From the NCBI GenBank assembly GCA_045546175.1, contig JAZQCI010000029.1:1-64000 (forward strand): a DNA stretch of 64,000 bases, written 5' to 3'. The DNA is from CAG-791 sp045546175 (lineage in GTDB: Bacteria > Bacillota > Clostridia > Lachnospirales > Lachnospiraceae). The first letter of the stretch is position 1. The number at the start of each line of letters is the position of its first letter. Shown here piece after piece: positions 1 to 9,642 of this stretch. The notes below the pieces were generated by a model. The model had not been told where the DNA came from. It saw nothing but the letters and a program-made list of their open reading frames with translations, and did not search any database. Made by a program: the position numbers and the translations under genes.

Positions 1-248
1 CCTGTAGGGCACATGCCGGGATGTGGCAATGTCATCTGGGGGAGCTGCCTGGCCCACTTGATTCTGCACTGGATCTTGTCAACATCTTCCTTGTCATAGG
101 CAATAAAATACTTGAGGGGCTGGATATTAATACTGGAAGCACAGAATCTTGCGCCGTCCACATAATTCATAAGCTGTTCTCTGGTAAATACGCAGCTCTC
201 ATCATATCCGCGAAAACTTCTGTTTTTGACGATCAGATCTTTAACCAT
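1..248 (-). CDS. Nitroreductase family protein, N-terminal part (runs off window)
   Basis: The reverse strand encodes a protein starting MVKDLIVKNRSFRGYDES, the usual opening of FMN-dependent nitroreductase-family enzymes, which carry the FMN-phosphate-binding R-S-x-R-x-Y/F motif near residue 10. About 82 residues lie inside the window and the rest is cut off by its left edge. The ATG is preceded by a GGAAA-type ribosome site. Family members reduce nitro compounds, quinones or flavins with NAD(P)H; the substrate cannot be told from this fragment. It is divergent from the symporter gene to its right. Confidence 0.75.
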   Translation of the reverse strand, partial: MVKDLIVKNRSFRGYDESCVFTREQLMNYVDGARFCASSINIQPLKYFIAYDKEDVDKIQCRIKWARQLPQMTLPHPGMCPT

Positions 249-387
249 GATTTTCCTTTCTTTCCCTGACGGAACGGGAGATGCAGTAAAACTCTGAGGA
301 ATATGATATGTTGAAAACAGTTTATTTGTAAACTAAAAATTGTTCTATAAAGCGATTGATATCCTTGTGTCTGTGCCGGCCTCATTA

Positions 388-416
388 TTGACATCGTGAA
401 AAAAGTAATATAGAAT
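388..416 (+). promoter_or_regulatory. Sigma-A promoter of the alanine symporter gene
   Basis: A consensus -35 TTGACA (388-393), a 17-base spacer and a -10 TAGAAT (411-416) predict transcription starting near 423, just before the hairpin at 425. It points at the symporter gene at 516. Confidence 0.75.
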
Positions 417-424
417 ACATCAAT

Positions 425-474
425 GGCAAAGATGTCCCTTGACCGGAAGGTCAAGGGATATCTTTGCCTTTTTT
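425..474 (+). terminator. Leader hairpin with U-run directly after the promoter (attenuator-like)
   Basis: Two 20-base arms (425-444 and 449-468) pair fully, with one G-U pair, around a GGAA (GNRA-type) tetraloop and are followed by six T. This has every mark of an intrinsic terminator, yet it lies between a strong promoter and the symporter start at 516, and no plus-strand gene lies upstream. It may be an attenuator, a 5' stabilising hairpin, or the end of a very short RNA. Confidence 0.7.
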
Positions 475-515
475 GTTGAAAGAGTTTTTTCAAAAGGCGA
501 AAAGGAGTAGTTATT

Positions 516-2036
<1,521 letters not shown>

Positions 2037-2176
2037 TGATTCGCAATTAAAAAGTGAAATTATGATAGAAGAGTTCCGGGAGATCTGCCCTTCGGAATGG
2101 AAGATCACCGATATATTATGCCGGTTTTTGTGTTGTCCTGATATGAAGTGAATCCCCGTGAATTCAACGTAACTTG

Positions 2177-2240
2177 AAAAGGGGCGTGCCGCAAAGCGTA
2201 GGTTTTGAACCTTCACGCTTAATGCGCCAGCCCCTTTTTT
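2177..2240 (+). terminator. Compound terminator hairpin after the symporter gene
   Basis: An outer stem AAAAGGGGC/GCCCCTTTTTT encloses an inner stem AAGCGT-AGGTT/AACCT-ACGCTT. The T-run at 2235-2240 makes it an intrinsic terminator for the symporter; the A-run on the left makes it usable from the other strand too. The rest of 2037-2365 shows nothing else recognisable. Confidence 0.65.
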
Positions 2241-2365
2241 ATGCGGTTTGCTCAGTCTGGCAAACGATCTTCATAAATGATCGCCAGTTCGCCGTACACC
2301 TGCCCCTAGTTCAGGATCGGCTTAAACCTTTTTTGTTGCCACAAATGTGGCCAGACACAGGGCTT

Positions 2366-2749
2366 TCAGGAGCGCCTGGCTGCTCGGGAAAACACTACAC
2401 TGACAGTTCCATTTAGTTTTTTTTTCTTATGTGCTTCTTTTAATTCATTCTTTATCGGTACCGACCAAAGCATTCCTAAAAACTCATCTTCCTTAATTAT
2501 TTTAATATTCATTCCTTGACGGATATACTTTTCAGCGAGCCGAGTCTTGTTTGATTTTCCCCCATGAATAGAATTTGGACGATAATAACCAACAACGAGG
2601 TAATCAGTGTTTTTTGTAACATTACCATGTGAATAACCGCCATGAACATCGATTTGATCGTACGCGTCTTTGCGCTTATAGAAGGCAAGTATTCCGGTGA
2701 TTGCAAAGTGTTTCCCTTTTATCATAAGTTTTTCCCGCGTCGCATCCAT
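2366..2749 (-). CDS. Small BRCT-domain protein
   Basis: 127 residues, almost all one BRCT fold: KGKHFAITGILAFYKRKDAYDQI, then VTKNTDYLVVG, SNKTRLAEKYIRQGMNIKIIKEDEFLGML, the same order as the C-terminal BRCT of NAD-dependent DNA ligase. BRCT modules bind DNA ends or phosphopeptides; stand-alone versions occur in bacterial mobile DNA. The chosen ATG has a GAGGGA site upstream and overlaps the 3' end of the recombinase gene by 74 bases; an internal ATG at 2725 is an alternative. Overlap suggests translation coupled to the recombinase. The exact role is unknown. Confidence 0.75.
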   Translation of the reverse strand: MDATREKLMIKGKHFAITGILAFYKRKDAYDQIDVHGGYSHGNVTKNTDYLVVGYYRPNSIHGGKSNKTRLAEKYIRQGMNIKIIKEDEFLGMLWSVPIKNELKEAHKKKKLNGTVSVVFSRAARRS

Positions 2750-3425
2750 CTAATATTTCCCTCTTGTATTTATAAAAACTGATCTTTGAAATCCCTGCCA
2801 GCCGCCAGGTCTCCTCATTAGATAACGATCCGCCAAAAGACTTATTATGCTTACGGATCGTCTCCTTTGCTCTCACAGCCTTCTGGGTTTCGACTCTGCT
2901 TCCTGTCCGCCTACCGGCAATATGCCCAGCCTCTTTTGCCCTCATCATTCCTTCCTTAGTGCGGGTATGGAGATAGTCAACCTCTTTCTGCGCCTGCTCG
3001 AAGGCATATCTAATCTGTTTTTCCGCAAGAATCATAAGAACGCGATTCGTAGCGTCGATATAAATATCTGCGATGTCATTCCCTGTCAGTTCTAGTCCAT
3101 TGTTAAGTGAGTCACGATAGGTCGTTGTATTGATATGCGGCTCCTTCAGGAAAACAAGGTTGATGTTTTTGTAAAAGAGTTCTTTATATAAAGCGAATCC
3201 CTCTTCCGAATTTCTGCTCATCCGCGATACTTCATCAAAGACAATTGTATCGCCGGGAACTACTCTCCGGAGAATCTTGTCCAACTCCTTCCGGCCCTGT
3301 AACTTAGTCCCTGTAAAAGCTTCTTTGTAGATCACAGCTTGTGGATACTTTTCCAGTATATTTGATTCCTGTCGCTCGATCCTCTGTGAATGCGTACTTA
3401 CTCTGCAATATCCGTATGTCGCCAT
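2676..3425 (-). CDS. Serine recombinase (resolvase/invertase type)
   Basis: About 249 residues. The N-terminal resolvase domain begins ATYGYCRVSTHSQRIERQ with the nucleophilic serine at about residue 10 and continues with a conserved FDEVSRMSRN. A C-terminal helix-turn-helix (SNEETWRLAGISKISFYKYK) would bind the site. Such enzymes cut and religate DNA through a phosphoserine link to resolve or invert segments. I chose the ATG at 3425, which has AGGAGG five bases upstream, over a GTG two codons earlier. The gene sits in a patch of mobile relics with a strong but distant promoter near 3790. Confidence 0.88.
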   Translation of the reverse strand: MATYGYCRVSTHSQRIERQESNILEKYPQAVIYKEAFTGTKLQGRKELDKILRRVVPGDTIVFDEVSRMSRNSEEGFALYKELFYKNINLVFLKEPHINTTTYRDSLNNGLELTGNDIADIYIDATNRVLMILAEKQIRYAFEQAQKEVDYLHTRTKEGMMRAKEAGHIAGRRTGSRVETQKAVRAKETIRKHNKSFGGSLSNEETWRLAGISKISFYKYKREILDGCDAGKTYDKRETLCNHRNTCLL

Positions 3426-3776
3426 ACCCACCTCCTGCTATTTTTGCATTGCGTGCGTTACGCTTTAAACGACCCTTTATTATTAAACTCTGATTCTGCT
3501 TCATTCCTCCGACTGTGGCACTGTTTTTAATACTTTTCATGCCAACCTTTATTCTTATACTTTTTCGTTCTATTAAAATAAGACCGGGTGGCCGGTCCTT
3601 AAATCCCTGCTTTAGAAAATCTGAAGTTGAAGGGAACATGCACGGGAGGAAACACCATTTTGTACTTTTGGTAAAGATATTTGGCAATTACTGTCATAAA
3701 AAGAATCTCATCATAATGAATTGCGCTCATGTAGAATTGTTATAGTATAGTTATATCTCCGATTTGTTATATAATC

Positions 3777-3804
3777 ATTATAACAGAGTAGGCATGATTG
3801 TCAA
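3777..3804 (-). promoter_or_regulatory. Minus-strand promoter upstream of the recombinase
   Basis: Reading the minus strand: TTGACA (3799-3804), a 16-base spacer, TATAAT (3777-3782). It would give a leader of about 345 bases before the recombinase start, long enough for further control. No convincing gene is seen in that leader. Confidence 0.6.
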
Positions 3805-3869
3805 TTTTTTATTGCTCCTCCCACGACTCTTTAATGATCCCCGGAGCACAAAATGATTCAATATAAAAC

Positions 3870-3969
3870 GCTCCTATAATAGGGAGCATATATTAAAATG
3901 CAGATGAAAATATGCTCCGATATATAGGTGTCAAAACTCCCGATCATCGATAGAATATCAGTGATCGGG
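3870..3969. repeat. Cluster of three inverted repeats
   Basis: Three stem-loops lie nearly end to end: GCTCC/GGAGC at 3870-3887, GGAGCATAT/ATATGCTCC at 3883-3918 (sharing bases with the first, so the two are mutually exclusive), and CCCGATCA/TGATCGGG at 3939-3969. The stretch is AT-rich and has no gene. The last hairpin lies directly after the stop of the ADP-ribosylglycohydrolase relic and could be its terminator. Confidence 0.5.
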
Positions 3970-3971
3970 AA

Positions 3972-4245
3972 TTAATATCTCATCATATTCTCATCAGAAC
4001 ATATATCTTTCAATTTCTTCTCTATTTTGCAGCCTATCCGCCCAATCTTGAACGTCATCCAGTCCATATTTGATTCTGGCGAGACGCCTGCAACAGCCGC
4101 AACAGTGTCCGTATCACTTCCAAGGTTGACCACTGTTAAAATATCATTATGGAAACATTTTCCCAGGCCTCTTCATGACTTACTGCCCATAAAGCCGCTT
4201 CAAGTGTAACGACCACATAACCGCTTGATCTGATCTGAGATCTAT
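3972..4245 (-). pseudogene. ADP-ribosylglycohydrolase C-terminal relic, frameshifted
   Basis: On the minus strand one frame reads RSSGYVVVTLEAALWAVSHE and then, after a one-base shift near 4150, another frame continues DILTVVNLGSDTDTVAAVAG to a stop at 3972. These are the last conserved blocks of DraG/ADP-ribosylglycohydrolase proteins, whose GxDTDT motif supplies metal-binding aspartates. The N-terminal two thirds are missing, so this is a dead fragment. It shows that this mobile patch once carried, or inserted next to, a de-ADP-ribosylating enzyme. The 4246-4373 stretch to its right shows nothing I recognise. Confidence 0.65.
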
Positions 4246-4373
4246 CAACAGTGTTTTAAAACGCAGGCGGTCAAAAGGCTTGTTAGCTTTCCAACATAAT
4301 ATTCTCATAATTCTAGTCATCAAAAGCCTAATAAAAAGCTGAAAGCGTGATGAATCCAACGTTTTCCGCTATC

Positions 4374-4484
4374 GTGGAGATGGTGGGACTTGAAGCCAAT
4401 GGTCTCGAGAAAAAGCCTTTATTTTAGGGGCTTTTCGGGATTTGGCCGAGTCACCCGGAGTCACCAGTAACAAAAACGTAATTA
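4374..4484 (+). repeat. Left copy of ~110-bp imperfect direct repeat, candidate att site
   Basis: Starting GTGGAGATGGTGGGACTTGA and running to AAAAACGTAATTA, this matches 12914-13030 at roughly four bases in five and in the same orientation. The complement of its first bases (CAAGTCCCACCATCTCC) looks like a tRNA T-arm and acceptor end, the usual core of tyrosine-integrase attachment sites. No full tRNA is present here. Confidence 0.6.
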
Positions 4485-4522
4485 GGGCATGCGGAATAGG
4501 TACCGTTCAGCATGCCCTACTT

Positions 4523-4561
4523 AAAAAACAGCAGAACCCGCGTGAGGGCTCTGCTGTTTTT
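4523..4561 (-). terminator. Terminator of the condensation/AMP-ligase operon
   Basis: AAACAGCAGA and TCTGCTGTTT arms flanked by A- and T-runs form a bidirectional intrinsic terminator. On the minus strand it follows the AMP-ligase stop codon after the pentanucleotide array. Confidence 0.7.
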
Positions 4562-4588
4562 AATTGGGTTAAGAAAATACGGGATGGT

Positions 4589-4630
4589 CTGATCTGATCT
4601 GATCTGATCTGATCTGATCTGATCTGATCT
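4589..4630. repeat. Pentanucleotide microsatellite (GATCT)8
   Basis: Eight exact GATCT units, plus a degenerate GGTCT in front, lie between the AMP-ligase stop codon and the operon terminator. Each unit carries a GATC site. Being outside coding sequence, slippage cannot change a reading frame; it could change spacing between stop and terminator. Two related units occur in the relic near 4230. Confidence 0.95.
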
Positions 4631-4637
4631 GACAGTA

Positions 4638-6203
4638 TTATCCCTCTTCGGGAGCCTCGTCCACATCCATTTTTGCGCGGACGATCTTTTTCGTAGCGTT
4701 TTTGACAAACGGGAACTTACGCACTTTCAGGGTGGTGATGGCGCGGTAAAGAGGCTGGGTCTTGTTGTAGTCGTCCAGGATCCCCTGCAGCTGTGCCGCA
4801 ACGTCCTCGGGAGAAAGTCCCTTAGCCTCCACGACATCGGGATCCGGGTAGATCCGTGCCGCAAGTCCGTTCTCCTCGCCGCTGATGACAACCTCACCGA
4901 CCAGGTCATGGGTCAGCATAACGTTCTCGATTTCTTCGGGAGAGACGTTTTCACCGTTGCTGAGGATAATGAGATTCTTCAGGCGGCCGGTGATGTAAAG
5001 ATAGCCGTCTTCATCCATGCGTCCCAGGTCGCCGGTACGGAGCCAGCCGTCGGAGAATGCTTCCTCAGTCTCTTTGGGCATCTTATAATAGCCCTTCATG
5101 ACATTGGAGCCCTTGACCTGGATCTCGCCGTCCACGAAGCGGACCTGCATATTGGCGAGGACTTTACCGACGGAGCCCGGTCTGTTGCCGGTCTGTCCGT
5201 TGGAACTGATCGTAGGGGAGCATTCGCTCATGCCGTATCCTTCACATACCTTGATCCCGTACTCCTCGAACAGGCTGATATAAGCGGGATCCAGATGTGC
5301 GCCGCCGGAGAAAATGTACTGCAGATTCTCTCCCATCAGCTGCTTCCCAATCTCGGGTTTTGGCAGATCTGATTCAATGGCGGCAAGCCTCTTGCCGATG
5401 GTCTCGATCATGAGCGGCACCATCAGAAGGACCTGGGGTTTCACTTTTCCAATGTTCCTGACCATGTGGAGCAGAGAATCATTGATATAGAGAGTCGCTC
5501 CGAGAGAGAAGCCTTTGAGCCAGTCCATGACCAGGCAGTAGGCGTGGTGGACAGGGAGCACGGAGAGCATGGTCGTCCCCGGTTCAAATGTGACGATCAC
5601 ATTGGTCACGTCGTCATAGAGATTACGCTGGGTCAGCATGACGCCCTTGCTCTTTCCGGTCGTACCGGAGGTAAAGATGATGGTGCAGACATCATCGGAC
5701 AGAGGGCGTTTATCCTCAGCAACCGCTGCCCCGTCTTCTCCGGAAATGAATTCCGCAAAGGAGACGATAGAGGGGTCCTCCGGTGAAGGATTCCCGTCAA
5801 GAACCACATAGAGCCGCACGGCAGGGCAGTTTTCCTTTACAGTGTCGATCATGGATGCCAGTTTCGGAGCAATGAAGAGAGCCTCGGAATCCGAACGGTT
5901 GATCAGATCACAGAGTTCCAGCGGCGGCAGCATCGGATCGAGCGGGACAGCCGTAATCTTCGTGCTGACGATTCCCAGATAGGAAGCGATCCACTCATAA
6001 GAGCTTGTGCCGATCATGGCCACCTGTTTACCTTCAAAACCATTTTTCAGAAGGGATCCGGCAACCTTGTTCCTGTCTTCGTTGAGTTCCCGATACAGCT
6101 TCTCAGGAATCTGTTTTTTTACGATCCAGCGCACTGCCGGATAATCGGGATATTTTGCGACCGTATCTTCCAGCAGCCTGGCAATGATGTGTCCATCGTC
6201 CAT
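4638..6203 (-). CDS. AMP-dependent acyl/aminoacyl ligase (adenylation enzyme)
   Basis: A 521-residue ANL-superfamily enzyme. The phosphate loop TIIFTSGTTGKSKGVM lies near residue 175. YGMSECSPTISSN, WLRTGDLGRMDEDGYLYITGR and NGENVSPEEIE follow, and the catalytic-lysine region ATKKIVRAK is near the C-terminus. It activates a carboxylate as an acyl-AMP and would load it on a thiol, here most likely the ACP encoded 84 bases upstream. The sequence resembles long-chain acyl-CoA/acyl-ACP synthetases more than amino-acid A domains, but the substrate cannot be read. Last gene of the esterase-condensation-ACP-ligase operon. Confidence 0.88.
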   Translation of the reverse strand: MDDGHIIARLLEDTVAKYPDYPAVRWIVKKQIPEKLYRELNEDRNKVAGSLLKNGFEGKQVAMIGTSSYEWIASYLGIVSTKITAVPLDPMLPPLELCDLINRSDSEALFIAPKLASMIDTVKENCPAVRLYVVLDGNPSPEDPSIVSFAEFISGEDGAAVAEDKRPLSDDVCTIIFTSGTTGKSKGVMLTQRNLYDDVTNVIVTFEPGTTMLSVLPVHHAYCLVMDWLKGFSLGATLYINDSLLHMVRNIGKVKPQVLLMVPLMIETIGKRLAAIESDLPKPEIGKQLMGENLQYIFSGGAHLDPAYISLFEEYGIKVCEGYGMSECSPTISSNGQTGNRPGSVGKVLANMQVRFVDGEIQVKGSNVMKGYYKMPKETEEAFSDGWLRTGDLGRMDEDGYLYITGRLKNLIILSNGENVSPEEIENVMLTHDLVGEVVISGEENGLAARIYPDPDVVEAKGLSPEDVAAQLQGILDDYNKTQPLYRAITTLKVRKFPFVKNATKKIVRAKMDVDEAPEEG

Positions 6204-6223
6204 ACTTAATTCTCCTATGAAAA

Positions 6224-6259
6224 GTATACAGTCTGTGAGTTGTATACAGTCTGTGAGTT
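6224..6259. repeat. Tandem duplication of an 18-bp unit between ACP and ligase genes
   Basis: Two exact copies of GTATACAGTCTGTGAGTT (6224-6241, 6242-6259) fill half of the spacer between the ACP and AMP-ligase genes. This is a recent tandem duplication; each copy has a GTATAC palindrome. Function unknown. Confidence 0.9.
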
Positions 6260-6287
6260 AATATACGTCCTCTTCTCCTGATCTGCT

Positions 6288-6524
6288 TTATTCATCAAAA
6301 AGCGTGTTCATGTACTCCAGGGCCTCACCGACTGTCGTGATACGGATGGCTTCCTCCTCTTCCAGCTCCACGTCAAAGGTATCCTCCAGATCGCCCAGAT
6401 AGGTCATGAAACTCAGGGAATTAAAGCCGAGGTCCTCGCGGAAACGCATATCTTCAGTAATCTCCGATGCATCCTTGTCGCAGTATTTTGCCACAATCTC
6501 CAGAAATTCTTGCTTCTTATCCAT
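6288..6524 (-). CDS. Acyl/peptidyl carrier protein
   Basis: 78 residues, acidic, with the carrier-protein pattern MRFREDLGFNSLSFMTYLGDLEDTF. Serine 36 in LGFNSLSF should receive phosphopantetheine; the usual DSL is NSL here. It is separate from the housekeeping fatty-acid gene context and sits between a condensation enzyme and an AMP ligase. It is therefore probably a dedicated carrier that takes the group activated by the ligase and hands it to the condensation protein. A GGAGGTTTCAGC ribosome site precedes the ATG. Confidence 0.88.
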   Translation of the reverse strand: MDKKQEFLEIVAKYCDKDASEITEDMRFREDLGFNSLSFMTYLGDLEDTFDVELEEEEAIRITTVGEALEYMNTLFDE

Positions 6525-6635
6525 GCTGAAACCTCCATTTTTTATTGAATGTTTTTTGACGCTCTGCGATTACAGGGCGCAGTGTCTCACAATTATCTTC
6601 TTTCCTCGCGCGCGGCACAGCACGGCAGGAATCTT

Positions 6636-8027
6636 TTACACAGTGCTGATCAGTTCTCCAATCGTGACATCCGGTTCATCCACGCCGCGGAACATCATCT
6701 TCATCATGTAATAATACAGTCTCTGAATGTCATCATAGGACAGGACGGCACTCTGATAATGATAATCAAAGATGAGGCCGCCGTCATTGGAGCTGTGGGT
6801 AACAGTCAGGTAGATCCTCTTGGTAGCGGCGCCGTTTGGATACCAGACGGAACGGGTCTTGATCCCCGCCAGATGCTCATTCTGCATACGGACAGGCATG
6901 GGCTGATAGGTCAGGGACATGGAGATATACTCCGTGTTATCCGGCGCGCCGTAGAGCTCCTTCAGCATTTTGTCTACCGCCACAGGATCGTAGTTGCAGT
7001 GAAGATAGATCTTGTTCTGGACGTTCTGGAGTTCATATAGGGCATCCAGGAATTCTGTATCCGGGCTGATGATAGTACGAAGCGGGAAGGACAGCACACG
7101 GCTTCCTCCGCAGGTCCATTCAGCCTGGGTGGAGCGGCGGGATACGAAATTCCTCAGCGTGATGTCATCCTGACCGCCCATGGCCTTGGAAAGATAGGTC
7201 CGCATAGTGAGGAGGATCAGGTTGGTCATGGAAACGCCGTGCATCATGCAGAAATCCATCAGCTTCTGAGTAGCTTCGGGCTCCAGATGGAAGTCCGCAA
7301 CACCAACGGAGCGGTCTTTTGTCTCCACATCCGCTGCGCGGAGGGACTTGTCCCCGTGCGCTCTCCGGCTCTCCTGCAGAACTCGGGAGCCTTTGATGTC
7401 GGAATAAATTGGTTCGCCGTTTTCCGTCAGGTAATCGCGCCAGAATTTCTCGTCCTTGGCCCGGCGCTTTTCGTTCTTTGCCTTTTTCAGATCGCCGATC
7501 AGGACTTCTTCGAAGGAAGCGAGGGGCTTGGGATATTCAGAGCCGAAACGATAATGGCAGTAAAGCTCCATAATGTCGTTGACCATCACGATGAGGCCGG
7601 AGGAATCAACGAGGCGGTGGTCAATATGGATATACATTCCGTTGTAGCCTTCCGGCATCTTCACAATGGTGATCTCCACCATGGGGATCTCCGGCTCTTT
7701 GAACTCCTCATAGGTCTTTTCCTGCAGAAAAGCGTCGGCTTCCTTCATGGTGAGGTCGGAGAGATCCAGGAAGGGAACATCGCGGTCATCTCTTTCCGCA
7801 ATGTACTGCTTTACATTCCCGTCTTCATCCGGGGCAGTAAACCGGAGACGAAGGCACTCGTAACGCCTAAACTCGTCCTGAATGCATCTCTTCAGAAGGT
7901 TAAAATCAATCTCTGTCTGCAGACCGGAAAAAACACTGATATTGCAGCAGCGCTGAGTGCCGGTTTCCCGGATGGGCAGATACTGCAGCATCTGACCTAC
8001 ATCCAGGGGATAAAGTTTTTTCTCCAT
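6636..8027 (-). CDS. Free-standing condensation-domain protein
   Basis: 463 residues spanning one complete NRPS condensation/acyltransferase fold. The catalytic HHxxxDG motif is seen as DHRLVDS at about residues 134-140. The second histidine and the aspartate are kept, while the first histidine is D and the glycine is S. Later blocks such as LRNFVSRRSTQ and a C-terminal VTHSSNDGGLIFDYHY also fit the family. These enzymes join a carrier-bound acyl or aminoacyl group to an amine or hydroxyl. Lying next to one ACP and one ligase, it suggests a single coupling step, such as N- or O-acylation. A clear AGGAGG precedes the ATG. Confidence 0.82.
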   Translation of the reverse strand: MEKKLYPLDVGQMLQYLPIRETGTQRCCNISVFSGLQTEIDFNLLKRCIQDEFRRYECLRLRFTAPDEDGNVKQYIAERDDRDVPFLDLSDLTMKEADAFLQEKTYEEFKEPEIPMVEITIVKMPEGYNGMYIHIDHRLVDSSGLIVMVNDIMELYCHYRFGSEYPKPLASFEEVLIGDLKKAKNEKRRAKDEKFWRDYLTENGEPIYSDIKGSRVLQESRRAHGDKSLRAADVETKDRSVGVADFHLEPEATQKLMDFCMMHGVSMTNLILLTMRTYLSKAMGGQDDITLRNFVSRRSTQAEWTCGGSRVLSFPLRTIISPDTEFLDALYELQNVQNKIYLHCNYDPVAVDKMLKELYGAPDNTEYISMSLTYQPMPVRMQNEHLAGIKTRSVWYPNGAATKRIYLTVTHSSNDGGLIFDYHYQSAVLSYDDIQRLYYYMMKMMFRGVDEPDVTIGELISTV

Positions 8028-8171
8028 CGTTTTCCTCCTTGTTGGTTTATCTTGCCGGATTTCCAGACCGACTGTTACTTCCTTTCCTTACTTCCTTTCC
8101 CTACATCAATCGTCCCGGAAGGGACAGCAAACATAGAAGGCCGGCTTTCATTCATAGAATGTCTGAGGGCA

Positions 8172-9446
8172 TCAGAGGGCGTCGATTTCAGCGGCATCAA
8201 TTGCCCGTGCGGCAATATTGCGCACATCTTCGTTGATGGCATGCCCTTTTTTCTTATCTCCTGCAGGTATTCCTATCTTTTTCTTCACCTGTTTTATACC
8301 GCCGATCCGCTGTGAAAACAGCCAGTCCCGCATCTCCTCTTCTTTGTAGACCTTCTCCCAGCAGAAGTGGGCGGACTGCCAGAAAATCTGCTTCTCGGGA
8401 TAACGGGTCAGGCGGTAGCTGATGCCGGCTCCATCCAGCGCGGCCAGGGTGGGATCCAGTGTAAATGAAGGGACGATGACCGGATCATCCGCAGAGTGGA
8501 AGATCCACATAGGTATGTGTTTCAATGCCCCGATCCTCGCGGGGTTGGCTGCTCCCGCGACAGGGACCATGGCTGCGAAAGCGTCCGGATGCTCCATCGC
8601 GAGCACATAGGCACCGAAGGCACCGGATGAAATACCAGTGAGATAAAGCCGTCTGTCATCAATCTTGTATTCTTTTTTGAGTTTCTCGATCAGTCTCCAG
8701 GCCACTGTCAGGTGGGGCATCGGCCAGAAAGGAGAATCCGTTCTCTGACTGATGAACTGGTTCAGGGTCGTCCAGTTGTCATCCTTGTCATAGCGGACGT
8801 TGCATTTGGGAACCAGGACAAAGCACTCGTTGCGGCCGGCTTCCGAATCCTCTGCAAAGACTGTCGCCATCTGTGTTTTCATCAGCACTGAGTCAATAGG
8901 CTCCTGAACTTCACCGGTTCCGTGAAGGCATATGACCATGGGATATTTCTTTCTGCGGTCATACTTTCCGGGAACATAGAGTTTGTAGGGCATTGTGATC
9001 TGGAACTCCTCATCGTAGAAGGATTCCTCCCTGAAAAGGTCCCGGAGTTTTTTCCCTGAATCTCTGTGGATATGGATCTCATAGCGGTCCGTCCCGTGCT
9101 CTGCACTGCCCGCGTCAATAGTGACAGCCGCCTCGAGGTCATTGGCAAAGCAGGACTCCCGCTTGTCAAGGCGGATGATGTAGCCGCCGTAATAGTCATA
9201 ATAGGGGATCTCCGTTCCGGCTATATAGTCGCCCATTTCCGGCTCAAGAGTTTCAAATCCAAAACGGCCGGCATCGCGGTCGGAACGGATACTGATATAA
9301 AATTCCGGTGCGAACTGCAGCTTCAGAAGTGCTCCGAAGCAGTCCGTGGGGACGGTTACATGATATGTTTTGACAGCAGGATCAAACTTGATCAGGCTGT
9401 CTTCGGAAGCGTTAATGAGAAATTGTAGATCTGTGATAGGTACCAA
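8172..9446 (-). CDS. Alpha/beta-hydrolase esterase (PHB-depolymerase/feruloyl-esterase-like)
   Basis: A 424-residue protein with an N-terminal beta-rich region and a C-terminal hydrolase. KYPMVICLHGTGEV is the oxyanion region, GISSGAFGAYVLAMEHPDAF holds the nucleophile near residue 271, HSADDPVIV carries the acid and SAHFCWEKVY the histidine. No signal peptide is seen, so it acts in the cytoplasm. The start I prefer is a TTG at 9446 with AAGGAG upstream; upstream codons read as non-coding. It is the first gene of the operon with condensation, ACP and ligase genes and could release or edit the acylated product. A housekeeping esterase role cannot be excluded. Confidence 0.78.
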   Translation of the reverse strand: MVPITDLQFLINASEDSLIKFDPAVKTYHVTVPTDCFGALLKLQFAPEFYISIRSDRDAGRFGFETLEPEMGDYIAGTEIPYYDYYGGYIIRLDKRESCFANDLEAAVTIDAGSAEHGTDRYEIHIHRDSGKKLRDLFREESFYDEEFQITMPYKLYVPGKYDRRKKYPMVICLHGTGEVQEPIDSVLMKTQMATVFAEDSEAGRNECFVLVPKCNVRYDKDDNWTTLNQFISQRTDSPFWPMPHLTVAWRLIEKLKKEYKIDDRRLYLTGISSGAFGAYVLAMEHPDAFAAMVPVAGAANPARIGALKHIPMWIFHSADDPVIVPSFTLDPTLAALDGAGISYRLTRYPEKQIFWQSAHFCWEKVYKEEEMRDWLFSQRIGGIKQVKKKIGIPAGDKKKGHAINEDVRNIAARAIDAAEIDAL

Positions 9447-9622
9447 AATGAAATAACTCCTTCGATTGTCTGCCGCAGGCAGGTAGGGCAAATGAACAGT
9501 ACATTTCCACCCGCCTGTGAAAAAATAATAATACTGTTTTCTGCAAGGGGCCGGACACGACGGTGCGCTGTCAGGGCCGGGCAGGAACACACTGCTTGTG
9601 CGATTCCCGAAAGCCTCAAATA

Positions 9623-9642
9623 ATGCAGGGCCTTTGGGCCCT
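9623..9642 (-). terminator. Hairpin between surface-protein relic and esterase
   Basis: GCAGGGCC and GGCCCTGC form a perfect 8-bp stem with a 4-base loop; the minus strand continues ATTATTT. Probably ends transcription from the surface-protein gene. The remaining 9447-9732 sequence holds an AT-rich stretch (9670-9730) that may contain the operon promoter, but no clear pair of boxes. Confidence 0.45.

Noticed and set aside
4374..4400. Possible tRNA gene (T-arm and acceptor-like complement)
   Set aside because: Only the 3' third looks like tRNA; no anticodon arm or D arm can be folded upstream. The same holds for 12914-12940.
8172..8320. Late start for the esterase or a separate small gene at its end
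   Set aside because: The C-terminal basic tail is in the same frame as the hydrolase domain without an internal ribosome site.
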